Origin: an uncultured bacterium
Lineage (GTDB): Bacteria; Planctomycetota; UBA1135; UBA2386
Direction: 5' to 3'
Length of the DNA stretch: 52,594 nt
Assembly (NCBI GenBank): GCA_937906475.1
Contig: CALCZA010000015.1
Coordinates: 1 to 52,594 of the forward strand
Made by a program: the position numbers and the translations under genes. Below, in pieces: positions 18,012 to 26,533 of the stretch. Positions within the stretch are counted from its first letter, which is position 1, and each line of letters opens with the position of its first letter. The notes beneath the pieces are model-generated. The model saw only the letters and a program-made list of their open reading frames with translations, was not told the DNA's origin and made no database searches.

Positions 18012-19166
18012 TTAGCGCGGTGGTGCCGCGAGCACCGCGGCGCTTTGGTTGAGCTTTGCCGGTGCCAGTTCGATTTGACTGCCCACAGAGATTCGGCGAG
18101 CCAGGTCACTGATGCCGCGATCGTGCGCTATGGCGCTGGCGTGATCGGTCACTTGCGTCGTCTCGTCGTATTCGCGCGCTAACAGTTGTGCCGCCAACGC
18201 TGCCATCTCGTCGCCTCGATAACGGTGCAAGTGCGCGAGCAACTGGTAGTCAACGGCCGGCGTCGAATCGTTACGGCGAGCGCTGTGCAGTAGCTTCTCG
18301 GCGGTGCGGATGTCGCCGGCGAACAGCAGGCCCAGCGCTTGGGGCCGAAGATCGGTTGGCTCGGTTGCGGCGAGAGCGCACGCTTCCGCCAGCTTGGCGA
18401 ACTGCGCCCGGATAAAATGGTCGGGTTCGGCGAGCAGGCCACGGCGCAGGTAGGTGGCGGCTTGCCTAAGTTGGCCCTTGTCGGCGGCCAACAGCGCGAG
18501 TTCGCGGAACAAATGGCTCGGTGCGGTTGGTTGACGCGCTGCTCGGCGAAGCAGATTGCCACGGTGATGGCCATTGGCGGAGGCCTTCGCGGCGTGCAGC
18601 AATCGCGATAGGCGCCATGCCGCCAGGTTCGTCTCGGCCAAGCCGGGGCCGCTGCCATCCAGCGAATTGGCAAGCAGCAAGGTTCGCTGTACTACCGAGA
18701 TCAGTCGTTGGTAGTCCGGTGCGCAAGCGGTCAGTCGCAACGTGCAACCGAGTCCCGACGGTTCGACTTCGACAAGCACGCGGCGGTAGGTGCGCCCGCC
18801 AAATCCCGGCAGGGTGTTGGTCGGCAGCGTCACCGGTTCGACGACCGCGTGCTCGTTGTTGGCGCGCACCATCAAGCGATGGCTGGCAATCGGGAGCCAT
18901 TCGTTGCGCGAGTTCGCCGTCAATTCGATGGCGAACCTGCCATCGCCGCGCGCTTGCACTGGGGCGCCGCTAGAGCGCGCGACTGGCTCGGCGTGCAACT
19001 CGACGATAAGTGCCGCAGCGACCAGGGCGGTCGCTGCATCCGCAGGGATGTTGACGTGCCATTGCGTCGATTGCTTGGGGTTGCCAAGCCATGTGCTGCA
19101 ACCGCTGCTCATGACAACGAGTAGTAGCAGCAATGCTTGATAGGTTCGGTCGGAAGGAGAAGGCAC
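18012..19166 (-). CDS. Putative lipoprotein with TPR-like helical C-terminal half
   Basis: The N-terminus has a signal sequence (LLLLLVVMSSGC) ending in a lipobox with Cys23, so it is likely an outer-membrane or periplasmic lipoprotein of 384 residues. Residues about 35-150 look beta-rich. From about 200 on, helical pairs such as LFRELALLAADKGQLRQAAT and YQLLAHLHRYRGDEMAALAA suggest TPR-like repeats. I do not recognise a family. It lies 78 bases after acpS in the same direction and converges on the kinase gene, with 22 bases between the stops. Confidence 0.7.
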   Translation of the reverse strand: MPSPSDRTYQALLLLLVVMSSGCSTWLGNPKQSTQWHVNIPADAATALVAAALIVELHAEPVARSSGAPVQARGDGRFAIELTANSRNEWLPIASHRLMVRANNEHAVVEPVTLPTNTLPGFGGRTYRRVLVEVEPSGLGCTLRLTACAPDYQRLISVVQRTLLLANSLDGSGPGLAETNLAAWRLSRLLHAAKASANGHHRGNLLRRAARQPTAPSHLFRELALLAADKGQLRQAATYLRRGLLAEPDHFIRAQFAKLAEACALAATEPTDLRPQALGLLFAGDIRTAEKLLHSARRNDSTPAVDYQLLAHLHRYRGDEMAALAAQLLAREYDETTQVTDHASAIAHDRGISDLARRISVGSQIELAPAKLNQSAAVLAAPPR

Positions 19167-19244
19167 GGCTTCTCAGACTTCGGGTGCGGGCGGACGGTTC
19201 TATAGGCACGGCGAGCGGCGGTCCCCACCTGAGACGCGGCGGCG

Positions 19245-19622
19245 TCAGTCTTCGGCGATCACGAACGCCGTTGCAGTGATGTCTGTGTGCGTCAAGCTCA
19301 CATGCCATCGGCGGATGCCAAGCGCCTGCGCCCGCTTGTGTGCCTCGCCGGTGACCACTAGTTGGGTGTCGCCGCTCGCTACTCGTTGCACTTCAATTTG
19401 TCGGAACGCCAAACCCTCGGCCCAACCAGTTCCGAGGCACTTCATCACCGCTTCCTTGGCGGCAAAGCGCGCTGCCAGCGATTCTGCCGGGTGGTTGCGC
19501 GTGCGGCAGTAGTCGCCTTCTTGTTCGGTGAATACGCGGTTGACGAAGCGGTCGCCGCTGCGCTCATACAGGCCGCGAATACGTTCGATCTCTACGGCGT
19601 CGACACCGATCGCGATGATCAT
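19245..19622 (-). CDS. acpS: Holo-[acyl-carrier-protein] synthase
   Basis: This 125-residue enzyme transfers 4-phosphopantetheine from CoA to acyl carrier protein. Residues IAIGVDAVEIERI carry the Mg-binding Asp8. RFAAKEAVMKCLGTG holds Glu57 and the conserved Lys. The C-terminal WHVSLTHTD completes the family signature, and the length is normal. The frame stays open upstream to 19727, but the ATG at 19622 sits 3 bases before the first conserved residues and overlaps the stop of the JAMM gene (ATGA). Translation of acpS should therefore be coupled to the protease gene. Confidence 0.95.
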   Translation of the reverse strand: MIIAIGVDAVEIERIRGLYERSGDRFVNRVFTEQEGDYCRTRNHPAESLAARFAAKEAVMKCLGTGWAEGLAFRQIEVQRVASGDTQLVVTGEAHKRAQALGIRRWHVSLTHTDITATAFVIAED

Positions 19623-20071
19623 GACCGCTGCTCCTGGTGGTTCGTTGGTTGCGCGTGTGTGGTTGGCGCCGGAAGTGCCGTCAATGGGTGAACCGCGCGA
19701 TTCTTGTCGAGCACGAAGGCTTTCCATGTGTGCCCGTCAGTGATCATTTGCACGCACTCCGTCCACAGTTGCTCGCGGTCCCGAATAGACGGTGCGGTGC
19801 TGCCGTTTGGGTGACTGTGCGCGAAGCCGAGGAATGTGTCGCCACCATTTCGCAGCTCGTGTTCGCATTGCGAGAACGCGACGCTGTCGACGGCAAACGA
19901 AGCGTCACCGTCGATCGCGTCGTTTGGCAACATTACGACCCGGCGAACCTGTGCGTTCGCACCGGCAATACAGCCGCCAAGCACCGCCACGATCTCGCGG
20001 GGCGCGGCAACCCGTGCCGCGTGCAGCAACAACGCTTCGGCTGCCTGGGTGCATTCCATGCTGGCGAACAT
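19619..20071 (-). CDS. JAMM/MPN-domain zinc metalloprotease (Mec/JAMM-like)
   Basis: This 150-residue protein has the full JAMM set: Glu26 (REIVAVLGG), His85 and His87 (AHSHP), Ser95 and Asp98 in the spacing HxHx7SxxD. Stand-alone bacterial and archaeal JAMM proteins remove ubiquitin-like carriers (CysO, SAMPs, MoaD-like) or amino acids from them. The C-terminal 25 residues are Pro/Thr/Gln-rich. The start is the ATG at 20071 or 20059. The gene overlaps acpS by 4 bases and is divergent from a Cys/Met PLP enzyme gene 80 bases away, which fits sulfur metabolism, but no CysO or CysM is in the window. A MoaD-MoaE fusion 22 kb away is a possible substrate. Confidence 0.85.
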   Translation of the reverse strand: MFASMECTQAAEALLLHAARVAAPREIVAVLGGCIAGANAQVRRVVMLPNDAIDGDASFAVDSVAFSQCEHELRNGGDTFLGFAHSHPNGSTAPSIRDREQLWTECVQMITDGHTWKAFVLDKNRAVHPLTALPAPTTHAQPTNHQEQRS

Positions 20072-20151
20072 GCTGACACGCTACGCGGCTGGATGCGCCT
20101 TCGCCAACGCGGGCTCTCGTAAGTGTTGCGCCGGCACGCCATGATCCGGTC

Positions 20152-21318
20152 ATGATCGAGTATCTCTACGGCACTCCTCAGCCGCACCGGCCGCCGATTG
20201 GTCCGTTGTCGCCCGCGCTCCAGCGCAGCAGCACGGTTGGCCAGCCAGATGCGGAGACGTTGCGCGCGGTCGGGGCTGGAGAGCAGGGCGGCGAGTTCTA
20301 TCAGCGCATGGGCCACGTCAATGGCCGGGCCTTTGAGAGTTTGGTCGCGACGCTTGAGGGGGCCGATGGCGCCGTATCCTTCGCCAGTGGCATGGCGGCC
20401 ATGAGTGCGGCCCTCGGCGCGCACCTGTCGGCTGGCGACCGGGTGTTGATTGCCGAAGAGGTCTATGGTGGCACCTCGGCGTTTGCGCTGCACGACCTGG
20501 CGCGCTTTGGCGTGACCGTTGATCGCTTCTCGTCGCTAGACCTCAACAGCCTGCGAACCCAACTTGCTCGCCCGGCCAAGATGGTCGTGTTTGAGTCACC
20601 GATCAATCCAACGCTGCGAGTTGCCGACATTCCGGCGATCGCTGCCATGGCCAAGGAACACGGCGCGATGGTGGTGTTCGACGGCACATTCTGTCCGCCG
20701 CCGATCCAAAAAGTCTTGCCGATGGGCGTCGATCTGGTCGTCCACTCCGCGACCAAATTCTTCGGCGGCCACTCGGATGTGCTCGCCGGGGTTGTTGCCG
20801 GACCGCACGACCTCCTCGATGCCATTGAGAAGTGGCGCCGCCGCACGGGCGGCTTGCTGGCTCCCGATCCGGCATGGTTGTGCCAGCGATCGTGGCCGAC
20901 CCTAAATATGCGTTTGCAGGCGCAGCAGGAGGCCGCCTTGCAGGTAGCTCAGGGTCTGCAAGAAGACGTCGCCAGTGGCCGGATCGCGGCGGTGACCTAC
21001 CCGGGGCTACCCGATCACCCGGATCGCGCGATCATTGACCGTCAGATGCATGGGGGCGGCTGCGTCTTGGCGATGGAGTTCGCGGGCGGCCTGAATCAGG
21101 TCCTGTCAGTCATCAACCGCCTGCAAGTGATTGCTCGCGCCGCAAGTCTCGGTGGCGTCGAGTCGCTGAGCACGGTTCCGGCCTACACGACGCACGCGCC
21201 GTTGACGCCGCAGCAGAGGCAGGCCGCGGGCATTTCGGATGGATTGCTGCGGGTCGCGGTCGGGCTGGAAGGCGCGGACGTGTTGTTGGCGGACCTGCGC
21301 CAGGCAATTCGCGGCTGA
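20152..21318 (+). CDS. Cys/Met metabolism PLP-dependent enzyme (cystathionine gamma-synthase/lyase family)
   Basis: This 388-residue fold-type I enzyme has the PLP lysine in VVHSATKFFGGHSDV (Lys202), Asp177 contacting the pyridine nitrogen, Tyr105 in EEVYGGT, and Tyr50/Arg52 in FYQRMG, which bind the phosphate from the partner subunit. The C-terminal GGVESLSTVPAYTTHA and RVAVGLEGAD are family signatures. Two deviations stand out: the usual RxxNPT becomes RMGHVNG, and DNTF becomes DGTF. Transsulfuration or a related gamma-elimination is likely, but which reaction cannot be read from sequence. It is divergent from the JAMM-acpS operon. Confidence 0.85.
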   Translation: MIEYLYGTPQPHRPPIGPLSPALQRSSTVGQPDAETLRAVGAGEQGGEFYQRMGHVNGRAFESLVATLEGADGAVSFASGMAAMSAALGAHLSAGDRVLIAEEVYGGTSAFALHDLARFGVTVDRFSSLDLNSLRTQLARPAKMVVFESPINPTLRVADIPAIAAMAKEHGAMVVFDGTFCPPPIQKVLPMGVDLVVHSATKFFGGHSDVLAGVVAGPHDLLDAIEKWRRRTGGLLAPDPAWLCQRSWPTLNMRLQAQQEAALQVAQGLQEDVASGRIAAVTYPGLPDHPDRAIIDRQMHGGGCVLAMEFAGGLNQVLSVINRLQVIARAASLGGVESLSTVPAYTTHAPLTPQQRQAAGISDGLLRVAVGLEGADVLLADLRQAIRG

Positions 21319-21531
21319 CGCCCCGTCTCCGGGGACCCGCGCCCGCGTTTGCCCGCCCAGGTTTGGGGATTGTCGGGGCCGCAGATTGTTGGCAATTGGG
21401 CTGCGGGACAGGTGTTGGCCTGTAGCTAGTGGCGGGATCTGGACTCTGTTCCCGGCGCGTTGTTGGCCTTTGTCCCAGCGCCCTGATACCTTGCCTAAAT
21501 GACAGGCCCTCCGAGGCCTTACTGCAAAGCT
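21319..21531. other. Intergenic leader of the OmpH gene
   Basis: GC-rich, with a short CCCCG/CGGGG hairpin after the PLP enzyme stop. I found no T run and no convincing promoter hexamers. It should hold the promoter of the envelope gene block. Confidence 0.35.
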
Positions 21532-22269
21532 ATGTCGATCGCAGCCATTGTGAAGTCGTTCCCGTTTACGAGTGCCCTGAGTGCCCTGACCCTGACTGCT
21601 GCAATGGCAAGGCCTGTCGCGGCCCAGGCTGCCAAGCCGGCGAGTCATAGCCCTCAGAACTCTGGGGTCGTACAGGCTCCGGTTGTCGGCGTCATCGATG
21701 TTGCCAAGGCGATCGATCAATACCCCGTCTACATCAAGCTTCGCACTGGCGTGGACGCCAAGTTCGCGAAGTACCAGGAGCAGCTCAAAACCCAGTCGAG
21801 TCAACTGCAAGAACTGCAGGTCAGCATCCAGCTTATGGGGGAAGGCGTTCCCGAGCGGGCTGAAGCGGAGCACCAATACAAGATGGGCCTGCAGACTCGG
21901 GACTTCCGGCGTAAATACTTCAACGACCTGCTCGCGGCCGAAGAGCTGCGCATGATGTTGGAGGTCTACGAAGACCTCGACTTCGCGGTCGCCAAGGTGG
22001 CCAAGAAGAACAGCGTCTCGCTGGTGCTTCCGAAGCGCGATATTCCGCTGAGCCAGATGCCGATCGCCGACATGCAAAATCGCGAAGTGCAGGGGCGCGT
22101 CGAAGTGTTCCAGCGTCGCACCGTTTGGTTCGCAGCCACGGAAATCGACATCACCGGCGATGTTATCAAATACATGATGACGCCGCTGCCGGCTCGCACG
22201 TCACCAGAACGTGCCCCCGCTCAGCCGAAGCCTTCCGCTAACGGCGCTGGCCCCATCAAGAAGGACTAA
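21532..22269 (+). CDS. ompH: OmpH/Skp-family periplasmic chaperone
   Basis: A signal peptide (SIAAIVKSF... ending VAAQA) precedes the OmpH-type start VVGVIDVAKAIDQYPVY. A long helical hairpin follows, with coiled-coil sequence (AKYQEQLKTQSSQLQELQ) and a second arm to about residue 150, then the C-terminal strand segment. Skp-type trimers carry unfolded outer-membrane proteins across the periplasm. I use the ATG at 21532 because it gives a normal signal peptide; an ATG at 21499 would add 11 residues. It is larger than E. coli Skp (245 against 161) owing to a Pro-rich C-terminus and a longer middle. It is followed by the lipid A gene in the same direction, a common association. Confidence 0.8.
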   Translation: MSIAAIVKSFPFTSALSALTLTAAMARPVAAQAAKPASHSPQNSGVVQAPVVGVIDVAKAIDQYPVYIKLRTGVDAKFAKYQEQLKTQSSQLQELQVSIQLMGEGVPERAEAEHQYKMGLQTRDFRRKYFNDLLAAEELRMMLEVYEDLDFAVAKVAKKNSVSLVLPKRDIPLSQMPIADMQNREVQGRVEVFQRRTVWFAATEIDITGDVIKYMMTPLPARTSPERAPAQPKPSANGAGPIKKD

Positions 22270-22273
22270 CTGC

Positions 22274-23629
22274 GTGGTTGCCAACAGCAAAGTAACAGTT
22301 GAGCCGGCGCGCATGCAGCGCACGTTGAAGGGTCCAGTCGAGTATCGCGGCGTCGGCTTGCACTCCGGCAAAGAGATCAAGATCACGGTTCGTCCAGCGG
22401 AAGCTGGCAACGGCGTGACGTTCGTGCGCACGGACCTCGATAACCAGCCGGTTGTGCGGGCGCACGGTGCCAACATGAAGGCGCGTCAGCGTCGCACCTG
22501 CATCCAAGATGGCCGCGCCGAGGTCTACACCTGTGAGCACCTGCTCGCGGCGCTGTATGCACTTGATCTCGATAACGTCGTGATCGAGATCGATGGCGAA
22601 GAAGTGCCGGGTCTCGATGGCGCAGCGGGTGAGTTCTTCCGCGGTCTGCAGGATGCCGGCAGCGTCGAATCGCGCATGCCGCGGGCGACCTACGTGGTCA
22701 AGCAGCCGATTTACGTTCGTGAAGGTTCGGCGAGCATCGTGGCGTTGCCGGGGTCCGGCAAGTTGACGATTGAATACCACCTCGACTACCCGGACCTGCA
22801 AAGCAACGGCAACGCCAGCCACGTAACTGGTGCCAAGCAGATCGTTGGCTTCGAGATGTCGGCGGACAACTTTGAACGCGATATCGCGCCGGCGCGGACA
22901 TTCGTGTTCCAGCATGAAGTCGAAGCGTTGCGCGCCGCTGGCCTAGGCAAGGGTGCCAACCCGCAGAACACGCTGGTTGTGGGCCCCGATGGCCCGCAAG
23001 AGAACACGCTGCATTGGGATGATGAGCTGGCTCGCCACAAGATCCTCGACTTGATTGGGGACATCTCCAACGCTGGTGTCGATCTCGATGCGCATATCAT
23101 CGCGACGCGGTCTGGCCACGCTCTCAATATGGCGTTGGTCAAGCGCCTCCTCGAGGAGCGTGAGCGCGAGCAAGAACAGGGCGAGGTGCCGAGCGATACT
23201 GGGCTCGAAATTCGCGACATCCTGAAGCTGCTGCCGCACCGCTACCCGTTCTTGATGATCGATCGCGTGATCGAGCTGGACGGCTTCCAAAGGGCCGTCG
23301 GCATCAAGAACGTCACGATCAACGAGCCGTTCTTCCAGGGCCACTGGCCCGAGCAACCGATCATGCCAGGCGTGCTGCAGCTCGAGGCGATGGCTCAGTT
23401 GGCCGGCGTCTTGTTGCTACGCAAGCTGGAGAATACCGGCAAGCTGGCGGTGCTGTGGAGCATCGACAAGGTCAAATTGCGCGGTGCCGTGGTCCCAGGT
23501 GACCAACTGCGCATCGAGGTCGAAACGATCCGCGCGCGACCGGCCGTCGGTCACGTTCGCGCTCGCTGCAAGGTTGGCGGGCGACTGGTTGCCGAGGCGG
23601 AGCTGAAGTTCACGCTGGTGGACGCCTAA
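22274..23629 (+). CDS. lpxC: Bifunctional LpxC / FabZ fusion: UDP-acyl-GlcNAc deacetylase and 3-hydroxyacyl-ACP dehydratase
   Basis: Residues about 15-300 are LpxC, the zinc deacetylase that commits lipid A synthesis: [15 protein letters not shown] (His89, a zinc ligand) and [14 protein letters not shown]. Residues about 312-451 are Fab[15 protein letters not shown] and [19 protein letters not shown]. Such fusions are known in Bacteroidetes and related phyla. The frame stays open upstream into ompH; I start at GTG 22274 because AAGAAGGA lies 8 bases upstream. It is 4 bases after the OmpH stop, so the two are one operon. The fusion ties lipid A entry to dehydration of hydroxyacyl-ACP, the branch point with fatty acid synthesis. 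Confidence 0.95.
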   Translation: MVANSKVTVEPARMQRTLKGPVEYRGVGLHSGKEIKITVRPAEAGNGVTFVRTDLDNQPVVRAHGANMKARQRRTCIQDGRAEVYTCEHLLAALYALDLDNVVIEIDGEEVPGLDGAAGEFFRGLQDAGSVESRMPRATYVVKQPIYVREGSASIVALPGSGKLTIEYHLDYPDLQSNGNASHVTGAKQIVGFEMSADNFERDIAPARTFVFQHEVEALRAAGLGKGANPQNTLVVGPDGPQENTLHWDDELARHKILDLIGDISNAGVDLDAHIIATRSGHALNMALVKRLLEEREREQEQGEVPSDTGLEIRDILKLLPHRYPFLMIDRVIELDGFQRAVGIKNVTINEPFFQGHWPEQPIMPGVLQLEAMAQLAGVLLLRKLENTGKLAVLWSIDKVKLRGAVVPGDQLRIEVETIRARPAVGHVRARCKVGGRLVAEAELKFTLVDA

Positions 23630-23745
23630 GCGCGACCCCGAATCTGTGAAGCTGTTGGCGGGGGCTTTGCTGCCCGTCGAGTTTGTTGTTTGTAGTCCCG
23701 GCTCTCTACTGACGGGCACTGTATTGACGTGCCTGGCTCGCCACT

Positions 23746-24756
23746 ATGTCTAGCGATAAGAAGATCAGGTTTGGCGTTGTTGGCGTCGGCCATCTTGGCA
23801 AGCACCACATGCGCTTGCTGGAGGGGCTCGATTGTGAGCTTGTTGGAGTTGCCGATCCGAGCGAGGAGGCGCGCAAGTTTGCCGAAGATACGCACCAGGT
23901 GCAGACCTACGCCGACTACCGCGATCTGAAGGGCAAGGTTGACGCGGTGACGGTGGTTGTGCCAACGGCGATGCACCGCGAAGTCGGTTGCTTCTTCTTG
24001 AACGAAGGCATCGACGTGTTGGTCGAGAAGCCGATCGCGCGCACCGCCGCCGATGGCCAGGCCATTGTCGACGCCGCCAGTGCCAACGATTGCATTCTCG
24101 CGGTCGGCCATGTCGAGCGCTTTAATCCCGCGCTGCGTGCGGTTGAAGAGCTTGGCAAGAGTGCGCGCTACATCGAGTCACACCGCTTGGCGCCGTTCTC
24201 GTTCCGTTCGACGGACATCGGCGTGGTCTTGGACCTGATGATTCACGACCTAGATCTGGTGCTCGCGTTCGTTAAGAGCCCGATTAAGTCGGTCGAGGCG
24301 TTTGGTGGAGCGGTGTTCACGCCGGCCGAAGATATGGCGTCGGCGATCATCAAGTTTGAGAACGGTGCCGTCGCGCACCTGACCGCCAATCGCGTCGCGT
24401 TGAAGCCGATGCGTAAGATGCGAGTTTTCAGCAAGGAGGGCTACGTCTCACTCGACTTCCAAAGCGCGCAGGGAATGCTCGTCAAGAAGGCGCCGGGTTG
24501 GGACTTCGAGAAACTCGACATGAAGAGCCTCGACCGTGCGGAAATGGGGGACCTGTGGAAGTTCGTCTTCGATGGGCTACTTCAGGTGGAAAATCTCCAG
24601 TTGGATACGGGCAACCCGTTACTGGCCGAACTTGAAGAGTTCGTCAACTGCGTCAAGAATCGCACTCGGCCGACTGTGCCGGGCGAAGAAGGCGTTGCCG
24701 CCGTCGCTGCCGCCGAAAGGGTGCTGTCGGTGATCGCCGAAAATCGCTGGGAGTGA
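23746..24756 (+). CDS. Gfo/Idh/MocA-family NAD(P)-dependent oxidoreductase
   Basis: This 336-residue dehydrogenase has the dinucleotide fold GVVGVGHLGKHH (10-21) and the family motif EKP at 94-96. The substrate domain contains VGHVERFNPAL and DLMIHDLDLVL. These last two blocks resemble the UDP-GlcNAc 3-dehydrogenase GnnA subgroup, which acts with GnnB to make amino-sugar lipid A. Its place right after LpxC-FabZ supports a lipid A or envelope-sugar role. No GnnB or LpxA lies in the window, so the specific call is inference. The ATG at 23746 is clear. Confidence 0.8.
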   Translation: MSSDKKIRFGVVGVGHLGKHHMRLLEGLDCELVGVADPSEEARKFAEDTHQVQTYADYRDLKGKVDAVTVVVPTAMHREVGCFFLNEGIDVLVEKPIARTAADGQAIVDAASANDCILAVGHVERFNPALRAVEELGKSARYIESHRLAPFSFRSTDIGVVLDLMIHDLDLVLAFVKSPIKSVEAFGGAVFTPAEDMASAIIKFENGAVAHLTANRVALKPMRKMRVFSKEGYVSLDFQSAQGMLVKKAPGWDFEKLDMKSLDRAEMGDLWKFVFDGLLQVENLQLDTGNPLLAELEEFVNCVKNRTRPTVPGEEGVAAVAAAERVLSVIAENRWE

Positions 24757-24866
24757 CAGAACGTCAGGCCTCGTTCCCGCCCGGTTTCTGGCCGGTTGGG
24801 CGTATCTACATCGCAAGCGATCGAGTCCTTACTTGCGCAACGCGATACACTGCCTAAGTTGCCTTA

Positions 24867-25083
24867 CGAGGGCCTCGCTCTGCGCTGCTCGCGCTTGCAC
24901 GCGGGCCATTAAGTTGAACCGATGCACATTCGCCGGGCACCGATCCTGAGGGCCAGGCGGGATCAGGAGGCATAGCTGCTTGCGGCTGTGTCAGCCTCTT
25001 CCCAAATACCCCGGGGGGTGCCCACCTGAACCGAAGGGTTCAACCGGCCACCGTCGACGGCAGATGTGGAGCGAGGCCTCTCG
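24867..25083 (+). ncRNA. ssrS: 6S RNA, regulator of RNA polymerase
   Basis: The 5-prime part (TCGCGCTTGCACGCGGGCC, then GAACCGATG) and the 3-prime part (CACCTGAACCGAAGGGTTCA, then GGCAGATG) align with E. coli 6S landmarks from memory, including the small TGAACC/GGTTCA hairpin at 25027-25042. The ends pair over 14 bp: 24867-24880 with 25069-25083, with one bulged T. This is the closing stem of 6S, and nine T residues follow directly. The RNA should bind housekeeping RNA polymerase through its open central bubble. The best -10 candidate is TACACT at 24846-24851. Exact ends are inferred from the stem. Confidence 0.85.
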
Positions 25084-25092
25084 TTTTTTTTT
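25072..25092 (+). terminator. ssrS: Terminator of 6S RNA
   Basis: A local CGAG-GCCT-CTCG hairpin (25072-25083), which also forms the 3-prime side of the closing stem, is followed by nine T residues (25084-25092). Confidence 0.8.
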
Positions 25093-25105
25093 GCGGCAGC
25101 ACGTC

Positions 25106-25223
25106 CCGGTGACACGGAATCACGTTGTCACCGGACGCTTGCTCGACATCGCCGCCAGAACCGTTACCGTCCTCGCTGGCAATTGACTCCACGGTCACAC
25201 CCCCTCGGTCGGGGGTGGGAGTC
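25106..25223. promoter_or_regulatory. Two inverted repeats between 6S RNA and the L,D-transpeptidase gene
   Basis: A perfect 9-bp inverted repeat (CCGGTGACA at 25106-25114 with TGTCACCGG at 25126-25134) is followed by a two-part stem. That stem pairs GACTCC (25185-25190) with GGAGTC (25218-25223), closing an inner CACCCCC/GGGGGTG stem (25198-25204 with 25211-25217). No T run follows. The first may be an operator, and the second a leader structure 48 bases before the next start codon. Confidence 0.45.
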
Positions 25224-25271
25224 TAGCTAGGCACTACGCGTTCCAAACGGGGCGCGTCAGCGGAGGTGGTT

Positions 25272-26504
25272 ATGCGTCAGTTCGTGCTCGGTCTCATTGC
25301 GGCAGCACTCGCATGGTGGGGTTACGATAAGTGGATTGCGAACCCGGCCCATGCCGGAAGTCCCACTAACACGGTAAGCGGGCAGACCGCTGGCGGAACG
25401 GGTCTCGCAGGCGCCGGTCTGGCCGAGATGCTGAATGGCAACGCTCCGCCGCTGCCAGCGCCGGCAATCTCGCCGCCGGTCGAAAGCCTGCCAATCGAGT
25501 CCGGAGATGCGCCCACTGGCGGTAACCAACCCGCCACCGATGTCGGCGAGTTGCTGCTGCGAGTCGATGCTGGCGACGCAGGTGCGATTGCACATGCGTG
25601 GCAAGCGGTCGCGTCGCGGCAGTTCGGTGACGAGCACGATCGCGTTGTCGCATCGCTTGCGCCGCGCGGTGACGACTTCGCCACGCAGTTGGCAGCCCTC
25701 GGTAGCCACAACGCGTTCTTGCACAGTCCGGAAGGTCGTGCCGCTTCGGCCAGGACCTTGACGGCGGCGATGGCTTTGCCCGACCACGAAGCCGTTAAAG
25801 CTGGTTCGCAGTTGCTGTTCTTGATGACCCGCGGCCGCATCCTTCGTTCGGACACTGCGGTGCGCGAAGCGGTCGACGTAGCGTATCGCCAGCACCTCAT
25901 CCGCGTGGATCGCTGGATGTGCAACCCGACCAACGTTGCCGGCGCGCGCAGCTACACGGTGCAGAGTGGCGATTACCTCGACGGCATCGCTCGCAAGTTC
26001 AAGAAACAAGGCATCAAGGTCGAAGCGGGCACGATTGCTGTGCTCAATCGCATCAGCAACCCGAAGCATCTTCGCGCCGGGCAGAAGCTAAAGGTGCCAG
26101 TCGCCCCGGTGTCTGCCGTGCTCGAGAAGCGTAGTTTCGCGTTGATGCTGTTCGTTGGCGATGAGTTGCTGCGCCTCTACTGGGTCGGCCACGGCGAGAA
26201 CGATCGCACGCCGTTGGCGACGTTTACCGTCATTGCCAAGCAAGCCAAGCCCGATTGGACAGCTCCGGACGGCAACGTCTACGCCTACGGCCGCAAGGAG
26301 AACATCCTCGGCGAATACTTCATCAAGTTCGGCCACGATCAATACTCGGGCTTCGGTGCGCACGGCACACCGATGAAGGACACGATCTGCACGCAGTCGT
26401 CGATGGGTTGCCTGCGGATGTTCGATCAGGACATCAAGGAACTGTTCTGGATCCTGCCGCGCGGCGCCAAGGTTGTCGTGCAGGCGACCGAGTCCGTTCA
26501 CTAG
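25272..26504 (+). CDS. LysM-containing L,D-transpeptidase (YkuD domain)
   Basis: This 410-residue envelope protein has an N-terminal hydrophobic anchor (QFVLGLIAAALAWWGY). A central region of about 190 residues follows. A LysM domain (about 226-275) contains YTVQSGDYLDGIARKF and LRAGQKLKVP. The C-terminal YkuD domain carries the active-site pattern HGT...SSMGCLR with Cys380. These enzymes make 3-3 peptidoglycan cross-links or attach proteins to peptidoglycan. I chose the ATG at 25272 because GGAGG (25262-25266) lies 5 bases upstream; an in-frame GTG at 25266 overlaps that site. The gene is single, after the 6S gene and convergent with the next. Confidence 0.9.
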   Translation: MRQFVLGLIAAALAWWGYDKWIANPAHAGSPTNTVSGQTAGGTGLAGAGLAEMLNGNAPPLPAPAISPPVESLPIESGDAPTGGNQPATDVGELLLRVDAGDAGAIAHAWQAVASRQFGDEHDRVVASLAPRGDDFATQLAALGSHNAFLHSPEGRAASARTLTAAMALPDHEAVKAGSQLLFLMTRGRILRSDTAVREAVDVAYRQHLIRVDRWMCNPTNVAGARSYTVQSGDYLDGIARKFKKQGIKVEAGTIAVLNRISNPKHLRAGQKLKVPVAPVSAVLEKRSFALMLFVGDELLRLYWVGHGENDRTPLATFTVIAKQAKPDWTAPDGNVYAYGRKENILGEYFIKFGHDQYSGFGAHGTPMKDTICTQSSMGCLRMFDQDIKELFWILPRGAKVVVQATESVH

Positions 26505-26533
26505 CGGACCCGTCGTTACGGCATGCCCGTGCG

